Made by a program: the position numbers and the translations under genes | From: an uncultured Prevotellaceae bacterium | GTDB lineage: Bacteria; Bacteroidota; Bacteroidia; Bacteroidales; Bacteroidaceae | Direction: 5' to 3' | Assembly: GCA_900314985.1 (NCBI GenBank) | Contig: OMXL01000005.1 | Span: forward strand, 1 to 64,000 | DNA: 64,000 nt | Notes under the pieces: generated by a model | Seen by the model: the letters and a program-made list of their open reading frames with translations, nothing else | Told to the model about the DNA's origin: nothing | Databases searched by the model: none | Shown here: positions 34,292 to 43,448 of the stretch, one piece after another | Position numbering within the stretch: position 1 is the first letter of the stretch | Layout of the letters: the number at the start of each line of letters is the position of its first letter

Positions 34292-35556
34292 AAACTTTTA
34301 ATGATATCAACATAATTAGATATTACATACTCAACATCCTCATCTGATAATCTTGTATGTAATGGAAGCGTTACCTCGTTCACGAACAAATTGAAAGCAT
34401 TGGGGAAGTCCTTGATATCGAATCCCAGAGCCTTGTATGCGGTCATCATTGGAAGCGGTTTATAATGCACATTACAGGCAATACCTCTTTCAGCCATCTT
34501 CACAATGACATCCCTTCTTTCCTGGTCAGTATGACCAAGTAAACGGGTGATATACAAGTGACCACTACCGGCAAAATCTTCACCATAGTGATTCAAGACT
34601 GCTACAGGAAGATCTTTCAGAGCATTGTCGTATACACTAATAATGTACTTACGACGTTCCAGCATCCCCTGATAACGTTCTAACTGAGCCAAGCCAATAC
34701 CGGCCATAATGTCGGTCATGTTGCACTTATACCAAGGACCAATCACATCGTACTCCCAAGCTCCAAGCTGGGTCTTGGCAAGTGCATCTTTGTTCTGTCC
34801 GTGTAAGGAATAAAGTTGTGACAGGCGGTACAGATAACCATCCCATGACTCTCCTTCAATATGCGGAACTGTTGACCATGTATCGTATGATACTGGCTCA
34901 TTGCCAAAAGGCAGATTCCAAGTCAAAGCTCCACCTTCTGCTGTGGTCAAGTTCTTTACTGCATGGAAACTGAATGACGAAAAATCTGCAATAGCACCAG
35001 CCATCTTGCCATGCCATTTTGCGCCAAAAGCATGTGCATCATCTGCGGCAACAATAATACGACCTATCTTCTTTTGGATTTCGTTAGCGGGACGGAACAA
35101 ATGCTTCTTAGACTCAATGACAGCAAAGATCTTATCAAAATCACACATCACGCCACCAAGATCCACTGGACAAATAACCTTTGTGTGCTCAGTGATTGCT
35201 TCTGCCAACTTATCATAGTCCATTTCCACATTGCCCTTCTGGCTATCCACCATCACAACTTTGCAGCCCACATGTTGAGTCACAGAAGCCGTTGCGGTAT
35301 AAGTATATGCAGGAACAATCACCTCATCATCCGGACCAACGCCAATCAGGCGCAAGGCCATTTCCATAGCTGCCGTTGCACTATTCAGACATACAGCCTT
35401 GTTTGTACCAACATACTCAGCTATTTTCCGCTCAAACTCCTTGGTCTTCGGGCCTGTTGTTATCCAACCACTCAAAATGGCCTCAGATGCTAATTTTGCC
35501 TCTGCCTCCGACATGTCCGGCGGAGAAAAAGGGATATTTCTTAATTTCATGTTCAT
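34288..35556 (-). CDS. DegT/DnrJ-type PLP aminotransferase
   Basis: This 422-residue sugar aminotransferase has AADDAHAFGAKW (Asp contacting PLP), SFHAVKNLTTAEGG (Schiff-base Lys) and the N-terminal TGPKTKEFERKIAEY. Together with a CapE-type 4,6-dehydratase it would make a UDP-4-amino-4,6-dideoxy sugar. It is coupled to the PglC-like gene by a 4-bp overlap. An insert of about 25 residues around VPHIEGESWDGYLYRL is somewhat long for the family. Confidence 0.85.
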   Translation of the reverse strand: MNMKLRNIPFSPPDMSEAEAKLASEAILSGWITTGPKTKEFERKIAEYVGTNKAVCLNSATAAMEMALRLIGVGPDDEVIVPAYTYTATASVTQHVGCKVVMVDSQKGNVEMDYDKLAEAITEHTKVICPVDLGGVMCDFDKIFAVIESKKHLFRPANEIQKKIGRIIVAADDAHAFGAKWHGKMAGAIADFSSFSFHAVKNLTTAEGGALTWNLPFGNEPVSYDTWSTVPHIEGESWDGYLYRLSQLYSLHGQNKDALAKTQLGAWEYDVIGPWYKCNMTDIMAGIGLAQLERYQGMLERRKYIISVYDNALKDLPVAVLNHYGEDFAGSGHLYITRLLGHTDQERRDVIVKMAERGIACNVHYKPLPMMTAYKALGFDIKDFPNAFNLFVNEVTLPLHTRLSDEDVEYVISNYVDIIKSL

Positions 35557-35557
35557 A

Positions 35558-36715
35558 CTATCCTAAAATGTTTTTTATTTCTTCCCTATAAGCATTAATA
35601 ACTATTTTTCTGGAGAACTTCTCCTCCATTCTCTTTCTTCCTAATTCACCAGCAGTTTTTCTCTGACTGTTGGGTAAAGTAAGGAACCGTTCAATAGTAC
35701 TTACCAAGGCATCTACATTGCCTCCTTGATATATGTATCCAGTCTTGTTGTCATCAACTGTTTCTTGACAACCAGGATTATTGGTAGTTATCAGGAACCT
35801 TCCGGAGGATGCACTTTCAAGTAGCACATTACTCATTCCCTCTCCATACGTTGAAGGATGAATGGTTGCATGAGCTCTCGCAATAAAAGGCTTCACATCT
35901 TTTTGACTGCCACGATATATTATTATACCCTGAGCTTCCAATTCTTTCAAGTCCTGTTCATAGTGTATTTCTGTTGGTTCAATAAAACCAAGCATGTTGA
36001 ACTCCGTCAGAGGGTATTCTTTTTTGATGCGCTTAGCCGCCTCAATATAATCATCCACACCCTTATCATGCAGGATACGTCCAATATAGTTAAAAACGAC
36101 TGGTGCGCCCGTTTTACCATCACCACCATCAGGATATGGCTGCAATGGATATCTGTCGGTATCAACACCAGACCCAGGTATCAATCTATACTTGCCTTTC
36201 ACCATGCCATGATTGATGGCAACTTTCATGTTCGTCTCATTCTGGAACATCATGCAGGCAGACTTCCTGTAAGCCAACTTAAATAGCCACATAATAAAAC
36301 TCTTCATCAAGCCCGTTTCGTTCACGACACTACCTAATCCTGTTAGGTTATTGATGACAGGTATTCCCAACTGATGTGCTGCTATACTGGCATACACATT
36401 TGGCTTGGCTGTATAGGTCAGCACTACTGCTGGCTTATATTGCTTGAAGAGTTTGCGATAATGCATCATCAGACCAAAATCCTTTACCGGATTTGTACCG
36501 CGTCTATCAATATCTGGATTATCAAATATATATTGTATATCCTTCATCAACTCGAATTTTGGACCATTAGGACACGAAATGAGCATTCCATACCCTTCTG
36601 CTATGAGCGCCTCGATAAGTTCCTTGCGGAAGCAATATATATCGTCGTCGTTGTTAGTCAATAGGGCTATTATTACATCATCATTCATTAAAAGACTATT
36701 TTTATTATGTGTCAA
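35558..36715 (-). CDS. Glycosyltransferase family 4
   Basis: This GT-B fold protein of 385 residues has the GT4 C-terminal donor motif IHPSTYGEGMSNVLLE (E-x7-E) near residue 290, preceded by FNYIGRILHDKGVDDYIEAA. It is adjacent to the DegT gene (1-bp gap) and overlaps the cytidylyltransferase gene by 4 bp. The acceptor and donor are not predictable from sequence. Confidence 0.8.
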   Translation of the reverse strand: MTHNKNSLLMNDDVIIALLTNNDDDIYCFRKELIEALIAEGYGMLISCPNGPKFELMKDIQYIFDNPDIDRRGTNPVKDFGLMMHYRKLFKQYKPAVVLTYTAKPNVYASIAAHQLGIPVINNLTGLGSVVNETGLMKSFIMWLFKLAYRKSACMMFQNETNMKVAINHGMVKGKYRLIPGSGVDTDRYPLQPYPDGGDGKTGAPVVFNYIGRILHDKGVDDYIEAAKRIKKEYPLTEFNMLGFIEPTEIHYEQDLKELEAQGIIIYRGSQKDVKPFIARAHATIHPSTYGEGMSNVLLESASSGRFLITTNNPGCQETVDDNKTGYIYQGGNVDALVSTIERFLTLPNSQRKTAGELGRKRMEEKFSRKIVINAYREEIKNILG

Positions 36716-37431
36716 ATAGCATTAATTGTGTTTGCTTCTGCATATTTCAAATCATCCTCATCGTCAATTTCATACCATTTGACATCAGATGAGTTATGAA
36801 CATAAACAGGACTTATATTCTGAGACATCCAAAGCAGCTGGTATTCATATCCCAACTTGGGTTTATCAGCCACTATCCTCTCGTACTCTGCACATATACG
36901 ATGATAGAACGAAGAAGACAATTTGTGTATACCAACCAACTCCCCTTTGGCATCTATTTCTGACTTATTTGTAGAACATCTTGTCAGCGTACCATTTTCA
37001 TCATATTCCACATAATACTGGTCTTGGAACTTGGTGACAGGTGTAATCAACATGATATCAGGATGCTCATCCTCTTGAAGTTCGGTGATAGCATTCTTGC
37101 TGTAGATAATATCAGATTCCAAAAGGATGAAATTATCATCACCAATTGCTTCTCTACAGTTCCACAGCGTGTACATACTGTTGGTTTCAGCATAGCGTGG
37201 GCTAAAAACACATTCTATCTGAGGATATTTGGCTTTTAATGCCTCGTAAGCCTCTTTCTTATAGCCAGTACCAATGATGATACGCTTGATACCACAGGCT
37301 ATCAAGGTATCAATAGAGCGGATGACCATAGATTGACCACCCACCTCTATAAAACCTTTAGGCATCGTTTCGGTCATCTTTCCAAAACGACTACCCAAAC
37401 CTGCTGCCATAATAACTGCTGTTGTTACCAT
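36712..37431 (-). CDS. CTP:2-aminoethylphosphonate cytidylyltransferase-like (LicC/PntC type)
   Basis: The 239-residue NTP transferase has MAAGLGSRFGKMTETMPKGF at its start (nucleotide loop), NSMYTLWNCREAI and LLESDIIYSK (metal Asp). This is the LicC/PntC-type pattern for choline phosphate or aminoethylphosphonate activation. Because PepM, decarboxylase and AEP transaminase genes lie directly upstream in the operon, AEP is the likely substrate, giving CMP-AEP for transfer onto the glycan (inference from context). Confidence 0.8.
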   Translation of the reverse strand: MVTTAVIMAAGLGSRFGKMTETMPKGFIEVGGQSMVIRSIDTLIACGIKRIIIGTGYKKEAYEALKAKYPQIECVFSPRYAETNSMYTLWNCREAIGDDNFILLESDIIYSKNAITELQEDEHPDIMLITPVTKFQDQYYVEYDENGTLTRCSTNKSEIDAKGELVGIHKLSSSFYHRICAEYERIVADKPKLGYEYQLLWMSQNISPVYVHNSSDVKWYEIDDEDDLKYAEANTINAI

Positions 37432-37433
37432 GA

Positions 37434-38564
37434 TTAATTGTATTTCGCAGGTACTTGAATATTGTTTGCGACCAAAGCTTCTTTGAACACGACAAAGAAA
37501 TCCTCAATGTCCTGCACGTCAATGGTTCCTAAAGCACAAAGACGGAAAGTGTTGGTTGTTGATATTTTGCCAGGATAGATGGTAAAACCTCTCTCATAGC
37601 AGTAGTCGTGAACTTTCTCAAAGCTCCAATTAGAATCATCTGGATACTTCACAGAAACCACAAGACCCGATTGTATCTCATCTTTAATTGCTTCCTTCAA
37701 ACCTAGTTCAGCAACACCTTTCTTGATAGCCTCATATACTCTGCGATGACGTGCGAACTTAGCATCCTCTCCCACCTCAAAGTATTCCTTCAAAGCCTGA
37801 ATCGTAGCATAGATGGTCTGCACAGGAGGTGTAAAGTGCATCTCGCCAGTCTTCTCGAAGCATTCATACTGCATATAAAGATTGCAATAGTATGAACGTG
37901 TAGGATAGTTCTTAGATGCCTCAATAATGTCCCTGCGACCAATAATGAAACTCAGACCAGACATAGCCATCAAGCCTTTCTGTGCAGATGCCATACAGAA
38001 ATCCACATTATCTTTCACCACATCGAGTGGTATCATTCCCAAAGATGCAGTGCTATCAGTAATAAAGACAGCGCCATGTCTGTGAGCCATTGCACCTATT
38101 TCACGAATAGGATTCAGCACACCTGTACCCGTCTCGTGATGGCAACAGTAAACAACAGCCACATCTGGATTCTCATTCAGAGTTTTATCTACATCAGCCA
38201 GATTTGGTTGCTCATATACACTGGACTTTAAGTCAATATGCGGGATATGGTACATCTGGCATACCTCAACAGCACGGGTATTATAAGCACCATTATTTAC
38301 CACCAGTATCTTCTTGCCTTCAGGCACTAACGAGTTGATGCAGACATCAATATTGATAGTACCCGAACCACAGAATAATACCGAAGTATATTCAGGCTCT
38401 GGTGCATGAACCACTTTACACAAATCACTACGCAAGCCCTTCATCAAACCTGCGAACTCTTTCTCACGGGGGCAAATGTCAGGAACTACCTGAGCATATT
38501 TGACGGTATCTGTCGTTGTTGCTGGACCTGGGTTCAGCAAGATATTTCTTTTAATTGGTTCCAT
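37434..38564 (-). CDS. phnW: 2-aminoethylphosphonate-pyruvate transaminase
   Basis: This class V PLP aminotransferase has RNILLNPGPATTTDTVK at the N-terminus, ITDSTASLGMIPLDV (PLP Asp) and CMASAQKGLMAMSG (Schiff-base Lys). It matches PhnW-type enzymes working in the biosynthetic direction, phosphonoacetaldehyde to AEP. It is packed between the cytidylyltransferase and decarboxylase genes with 1-2 bp gaps, so the four steps are one cassette. Confidence 0.92.
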   Translation of the reverse strand: MEPIKRNILLNPGPATTTDTVKYAQVVPDICPREKEFAGLMKGLRSDLCKVVHAPEPEYTSVLFCGSGTINIDVCINSLVPEGKKILVVNNGAYNTRAVEVCQMYHIPHIDLKSSVYEQPNLADVDKTLNENPDVAVVYCCHHETGTGVLNPIREIGAMAHRHGAVFITDSTASLGMIPLDVVKDNVDFCMASAQKGLMAMSGLSFIIGRRDIIEASKNYPTRSYYCNLYMQYECFEKTGEMHFTPPVQTIYATIQALKEYFEVGEDAKFARHRRVYEAIKKGVAELGLKEAIKDEIQSGLVVSVKYPDDSNWSFEKVHDYCYERGFTIYPGKISTTNTFRLCALGTIDVQDIEDFFVVFKEALVANNIQVPAKYN

Positions 38565-38565
38565 A

Positions 38566-39693
38566 TTATTTCTTTAAGAAATCCATTAATGCTTCTTTGT
38601 TCTGGATAGGAGTAGTGGTCGGACGGCCAAGATCCTTGCGGTTACCTTTCTTAACTTTCACCTCTAAGAAGATTGGCCCTTCCTGAGACTTCAGCTTTTC
38701 AAGAAGCTCCTTAAGATATTCTTTGGTTTCAACAGAATAAATCTGACTGTAACCTACTGCTTTTGCCACAGCAGGCAAATCAATCTTCAAGCCAACAGTG
38801 GGCTGACCACCTACAGAATCATGGGCTCCATTATTGAACACCACATGAACATAGTTCTTGGGAGTCTTATTAGCAACAATAGCCATACTTCCCATGTGCA
38901 TGATGCTGGCACCATCGCCATCGAAGCACCATATCCTTCTATCCTGCTTAGCCAAGGCAATGCCAAGAGCAATCTGAGAGGCATGACCCATAGATCCAAC
39001 AGTTAAGAAATCGCGTTCGTGACCCTGGTTCATCGCAGAACGATACTCAAAGAGTTCACGAGAAATCATACCTGTTGTAGATACAATGGCATCCTTATCA
39101 CCAAGAGCTGCAGCAACTGTCTGAATAGCCTCTTCACGACTCATTGTCAAGTCGTTCTTCTCCAAATTCTGAAGAGTATAGGCATCAAAGGTGTCCTTCT
39201 CGATTACGATAGCATAGCACTGCTTTGTAGCCTGCATAAAGGCAACAGCCTTCTTTATCTGGGCTTCTGCCTTATCCTCTTCCTTGCTCAAAACAGTATA
39301 GTCAATACCCATCACATTCAGCAGACCAGTAGTAACCTTACCCTGCTTGACATGCTGGGGTTCATCATGAACACCAGGTTTTCCACGCCAGCCAATCACC
39401 AACAGAACAGGGATGTTATATACATCCGGGTCTGTCAAAGAAGCCAAGGGATTGATGATATTACCCTCGCCAGAGTTTTGCATATAGACTACTGGAATTT
39501 GACCGGTAGCCAAATAATGGCCAGCGGCCAACCCCATTGCGCCACCCTCGTTGGCTGCTATAATGTTATGTGCTGCATCAGCATGATCTGTGATATAGGC
39601 ACAAAGGTTCTTTAGTAAAGAATCTGGAACACCAGCATAGAAATCAATACCATAGCTGGCTAATGTATCATAAAAGAATTTCGGAGATATCAT
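38566..39693 (-). CDS. aepY: Phosphonopyruvate decarboxylase
   Basis: This TPP enzyme of 375 residues has GIDFYAGVPDSLLKNL and the Glu in IIAANEGGAMGLAAG (TPP activation), then the TPP-Mg motif CFDGDGASIMHMGSM ... FNNGAHDSVGGQ. It forms phosphonoacetaldehyde from phosphonopyruvate, pulling the unfavourable PepM step forward (established). It is 3 bp after pepM. Confidence 0.92.
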   Translation of the reverse strand: MISPKFFYDTLASYGIDFYAGVPDSLLKNLCAYITDHADAAHNIIAANEGGAMGLAAGHYLATGQIPVVYMQNSGEGNIINPLASLTDPDVYNIPVLLVIGWRGKPGVHDEPQHVKQGKVTTGLLNVMGIDYTVLSKEEDKAEAQIKKAVAFMQATKQCYAIVIEKDTFDAYTLQNLEKNDLTMSREEAIQTVAAALGDKDAIVSTTGMISRELFEYRSAMNQGHERDFLTVGSMGHASQIALGIALAKQDRRIWCFDGDGASIMHMGSMAIVANKTPKNYVHVVFNNGAHDSVGGQPTVGLKIDLPAVAKAVGYSQIYSVETKEYLKELLEKLKSQEGPIFLEVKVKKGNRKDLGRPTTTPIQNKEALMDFLKK

Positions 39694-39696
39694 AGT

Positions 39697-41007
39697 TTAC
39701 TTTTTCTTGGTTCCAGGGATGAGGTTCAAGATCTGCTTGATAGGCATGCAGTATTCCTCAGAAGCCTCCAAGCAACGGGTGGTTTCCAGAATACGTTCGG
39801 CACACTTAACCATAGCAGGATAAGCGGAACGCAACATGTGGTTGGCGTAAATCACAATGTTGATGCCCCAACTTGCCAGTTCTTCTTCAGTAAACTGAGC
39901 ATAGGTAGTAGGAACGGCAACAATAGGAGTATGATTGTCTACCTCACGGAAACGCTGGCAGAACTCCTTGATATCCATACCGTCCTTGTTCTTGGAGTGA
40001 ATCATGATACCATCTGCACCAGCAGCCACATAAGCGTGACAACGCTCCAGAGCATCATCAACAGGCTTTCCAGCAATCAGACTCTCACAACGGGATATAA
40101 TCATAAAGTCTCGAGTAACCTGTGCTTCCTTACCAGCCTTGATCTTAGCGCAGAAACCTTCAATGGTGTCCTGTGTCTGTACGGCATCAGTACCAAACAG
40201 AGAGTTTTGCTTCAAACCTACTTTATCTTCAATGATAACAGCACTTACACCAAGACGCTCCAGTGTACGAACAGTGAACACAAAGTGTTCGGTCTTGCCA
40301 CCGGTATCACCATCATAGATAACAGGCTTGGTGGTTACTTCCAGAGAGTCATTCAGGTCGTGCAGACGAGTGGTCAAGTCAACGGCCTCAATGTCGGGTT
40401 TACCCTTGCTGGTAGAGTCAGTAAGAGAGCTTGCCCACATACCGTCAAACTCACGAACCTCATTGCCTACCTCTACCTTGGTGTGCTCAATGATTAGACC
40501 AGTGAGACCGCAGTGGCTCTCCATGATACGGACAATAGGTTTGGCCGTAATCAGGCGTCGGAGGCTCTTCAGACGTGCCTGAGGGGTTGTACCTAGAGAC
40601 TCCATATTCTCTGCAAGTCCACTGGAAGTAATACCCTTGGTGTAAGGAATTTCAATTACTTTACCACCAAGGCTCTCCATCACTTTGAACACTTCATCAC
40701 GGATGTATTTGTCAGAGCCTTCCTGCCAATCATCACCGTGAATAATGTAATCAGGTTTATATTTTACCAGATTGGGTACATAGCTCCAATCATCCTGAGG
40801 CACTACATCTGCTACACCATGAATAGAACGGACAACTGTCTCTCTCTGCTCGTAGGTCAGGTAAGGAAGACGCTTGTGCGTTGCGATTGCCTTGTCTGTG
40901 TAAAGGCCAATGATAACATCTCCATACTTGACACCCTCGTTAATAATATTAATAAGACCTGGGTGCATAATGTCGGCTATCATGCCAAGATAAACTTTCT
41001 TTGCCAT
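39697..41007 (-). CDS. aepX: Phosphoenolpyruvate mutase with N-terminal cytidylyltransferase-like domain
   Basis: Residues 1-130 form a CCT-like nucleotidyltransferase domain (LGMIADIMHPGLINIINEG; YIIHGDDWQEG). Residues 150-430 are PepM of the isocitrate-lyase fold with the signature EDKVGLKQNSLFG. The C-P bond-forming motif is present, so the mutase should be active. In the N-terminal domain the HxGH nucleotide motif reads HPGL, so the second His is lost; that domain may not catalyse transfer, in keeping with the separate cytidylyltransferase at 36712. Confidence 0.93.
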   Translation of the reverse strand: MAKKVYLGMIADIMHPGLINIINEGVKYGDVIIGLYTDKAIATHKRLPYLTYEQRETVVRSIHGVADVVPQDDWSYVPNLVKYKPDYIIHGDDWQEGSDKYIRDEVFKVMESLGGKVIEIPYTKGITSSGLAENMESLGTTPQARLKSLRRLITAKPIVRIMESHCGLTGLIIEHTKVEVGNEVREFDGMWASSLTDSTSKGKPDIEAVDLTTRLHDLNDSLEVTTKPVIYDGDTGGKTEHFVFTVRTLERLGVSAVIIEDKVGLKQNSLFGTDAVQTQDTIEGFCAKIKAGKEAQVTRDFMIISRCESLIAGKPVDDALERCHAYVAAGADGIMIHSKNKDGMDIKEFCQRFREVDNHTPIVAVPTTYAQFTEEELASWGINIVIYANHMLRSAYPAMVKCAERILETTRCLEASEEYCMPIKQILNLIPGTKKK

Positions 41008-41099
41008 TTTAAGTCGTTTTATTTATATAATCATATTTTCATTATCTCACACAATCTAGTAGTCATTTTTAAGAACAAAATAAAATCAAAACTTTTCAT

Positions 41100-41807
41100 C
41101 TATTTCAATATTTTTTTTAATGTTAATAATGTAACTGCAGAATTTAATAAAAAATAGAACAATACAAACAAATCTAAAACATGAAAAATAATCGAAAGCA
41201 AGAAAATTGGCTGCAAGAATGCAGTTGGTGAGATTAAGTTCTGCACCAGCAATTTTGTAAATCCGAAAGATGATTTATCTACAATTTCATTGACTACCGA
41301 TGACTCACCATAATTTTTTTTCTTTTGCATCATTAATCTTGGGAAAATAGACAGAATAGCCGTAGCACCGCCCCAAATAAGGTTTAAATAGCTTTCAAAG
41401 ACGGGATAATAACATTCGTCAAAAAAAGCAGCAATGCCTGCAGAAAAATAGATGGAAATCATAGCCAAATAGCCCCCCATTGTATCCCACAAATCGCCAA
41501 GATTAGAACACTGGTTAGTGCAACGAGCTAATTGCCCATCCATATTATCCATTATTCCCCAAAGAAGTATAAATCCCCAGCCTACAATCCGTATTAAAGG
41601 AGTTGAAGCAAAAGAAATTAAACAAAAAGATATGAGGGTTGACAATATTGATAATTTGGTGATTGTCGTCGGATTGGTTTTTATACTAATCAAAGGCATT
41701 ATTAAAAAAGTAGCAGGAATACGAAGAAAACGATCCCAAAACAAATACTTTTCGTCGGCCTCTTTAGCAGGCGACATTGTCATTCTGTAAATTTCTTTAT
41801 ATGTCAT
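41100..41807 (-). CDS. CDP-alcohol phosphotransferase, catalytic Asp altered
   Basis: This 235-residue membrane protein has several helices and the CDP-AP motif DNMDGQLAR-(8)-GDLWDTMGG. The family consensus is D-G-x2-A-R-x8-G-x3-D-x3-D; here the last Asp, the general base, is Gly. It lies about 90 bp upstream of pepM on the same strand. The probable role is to transfer AEP phosphoester from a CMP-activated donor to a glycan or lipid, but the missing Asp makes activity uncertain. The stretch from 41008 to 41099 shows no gene. Confidence 0.8.
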   Translation of the reverse strand: MTYKEIYRMTMSPAKEADEKYLFWDRFLRIPATFLIMPLISIKTNPTTITKLSILSTLISFCLISFASTPLIRIVGWGFILLWGIMDNMDGQLARCTNQCSNLGDLWDTMGGYLAMISIYFSAGIAAFFDECYYPVFESYLNLIWGGATAILSIFPRLMMQKKKNYGESSVVNEIVDKSSFGFTKLLVQNLISPTAFLQPIFLLSIIFHVLDLFVLFYFLLNSAVTLLTLKKILK

Positions 41808-41822
41808 ATTTTATTACTATTA

Positions 41823-42896
41823 TTATCTCTGTACAAATTTTGATATATAGTTTATCCACTCTTTGTAGATTATCTCTTTGTTAAGAATATTATATAGTTT
41901 CACTGCATTCTTGCCAATTGTTTTTGCCAAATCTTGTTGTTCTGCCAACAAACTCATTTTATCAACAAGTTCGTCAATTTCTCCGATATTTACGAGCATT
42001 CCATTTTTTCCATCAGCTATTAAATCAATTGCACCAGAAACTTTAGTACAGATACATGGCAATCCCAAACACATTGCCTCAATCATTGCATTTGACATAC
42101 CCTCTCGTACAGACACCAAACACATCATTTCTGCATCCAAAATATCTTGATGAATTGTCTTACTTGGACCTGGGAGTAACACCTTATCTTCAACGTTCAA
42201 TTCTGCAGCCAAGCTATTCAATTCATCCATCAATGGGCCTTCACCGTAAATGGTTAAAGTATAATCAGGATGCACTTTTGAGAACTTGGCAAAAGCTTTA
42301 ATAAGAATATCATGATTCTTCTGTGGAATTAAGCGAGCGACACTCACTATACGTTTTTTTTTAGATGTTACAAGAGCCTTACCAACCAATTCTTCCCTTA
42401 TGTTTACAGGATTATATATTATAGATATTCTATTTTCTAACGCACCATCAAAAAATGTTTTTATCGTAGGTGTTTGTACGAGAATTCCATCCGACAAACG
42501 ATATACAAGCTTCTCTATTTGATCCATAATCCAGTATTTGTTTACTGAATGAGGTTCATTTCTTTCTGCTACGACAGTTTTTACTCCCAAACCGATGGTA
42601 GAAACCAAAACGCGAAGGTTCCAAGGCTCTAAAAATGAAAGAATCATATCGGGTTTTTCTCTCTTTACAAAGTTACGAAACCAATGCATTCTTTTAAATT
42701 CATTAGTACCACCGGCTTCCTTCTCTACACAACACCACCGAGCTCGCTTGTCAAACTCATTAAACTGTGGCCAATCAGCCCATGTTATTAGTATAACAGA
42801 ATCAAATTCATTGCACAATGGAAACGAAAGGTTTGCACAAACTTGCGCAGCCCCACCTTGACCTAAGGTTCCAAATGATAGGATAATTTTTGACAT
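41823..42896 (-). CDS. Glycosyltransferase family 4
   Basis: This 357-residue GT-B enzyme has FGTLGQGGAAQVCANLSF at the N-terminus (acceptor loop), VSVARLIPQKNHDILIKAF and the donor E-x7-E in SVREGMSNAMIEAMCLGLP. It is an N-acetylgalactosamine/galactose-transferase-like GT4. It is 2 bp upstream of an acyltransferase gene in the operon order. Confidence 0.85.
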   Translation of the reverse strand: MSKIILSFGTLGQGGAAQVCANLSFPLCNEFDSVILITWADWPQFNEFDKRARWCCVEKEAGGTNEFKRMHWFRNFVKREKPDMILSFLEPWNLRVLVSTIGLGVKTVVAERNEPHSVNKYWIMDQIEKLVYRLSDGILVQTPTIKTFFDGALENRISIIYNPVNIREELVGKALVTSKKKRIVSVARLIPQKNHDILIKAFAKFSKVHPDYTLTIYGEGPLMDELNSLAAELNVEDKVLLPGPSKTIHQDILDAEMMCLVSVREGMSNAMIEAMCLGLPCICTKVSGAIDLIADGKNGMLVNIGEIDELVDKMSLLAEQQDLAKTIGKNAVKLYNILNKEIIYKEWINYISKFVQR

Positions 42897-42898
42897 GG

Positions 42899-43435
42899 CT
42901 ATTTTTTGACAAATTTACTATCGTCTAATGACAACAGATACTTTTTCTTTTCAGAGTAACTCATACCTTTGCAATGAAGATTCTGAGATAATATAGACTC
43001 TTTGTATTCTTCAAAACTCTTGACGACTCTAGCAGGAATTCCTGCTATAACAACATTATCGGGTATACTTTTAGTTACTACTGAAGCCGTACCTATCACA
43101 ACATTATTGCCAATAGATACTCCTGGCATAATACAAACATCATTACCAATGTATACATTATTACCAATGGTTATTTTTCCAAACGAGTCGAAGTCTATAT
43201 ATTCTTTTCTTAACACCCATCCACCTCCGTGTGTGAAGAATTTCACACCTTCGGTGATTTGTACATGATCACCAATTGTTATTAAGTATCCTTCCCTCGA
43301 AAAGCCTTTAGTTGCAATCGAACAATTCTTCCCGATTTTAACGCCTAGGAATCTGGCATATGCATACGGGGAGGCGAAAATGCGATATAGAAAATTTTTA
43401 ATACGATACAAAATATTATCTATCAACATAATCAT
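42899..43435 (-). CDS. Hexapeptide-repeat acyltransferase
   Basis: A left-handed beta-helix acetyltransferase of 178 residues. Hexapeptide runs occur from about 30 to 150 (KIGKNCSIATKG, ITIGNNVYIGNDVCIMPGVSIGNNVVIGTASVV) with the catalytic His in KFFTHGGGWV. It probably O-acetylates a capsule sugar. Confidence 0.85.
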   Translation of the reverse strand: MIMLIDNILYRIKNFLYRIFASPYAYARFLGVKIGKNCSIATKGFSREGYLITIGDHVQITEGVKFFTHGGGWVLRKEYIDFDSFGKITIGNNVYIGNDVCIMPGVSIGNNVVIGTASVVTKSIPDNVVIAGIPARVVKSFEEYKESILSQNLHCKGMSYSEKKKYLLSLDDSKFVKK

Positions 43436-43448
43436 AATAACTTATACA

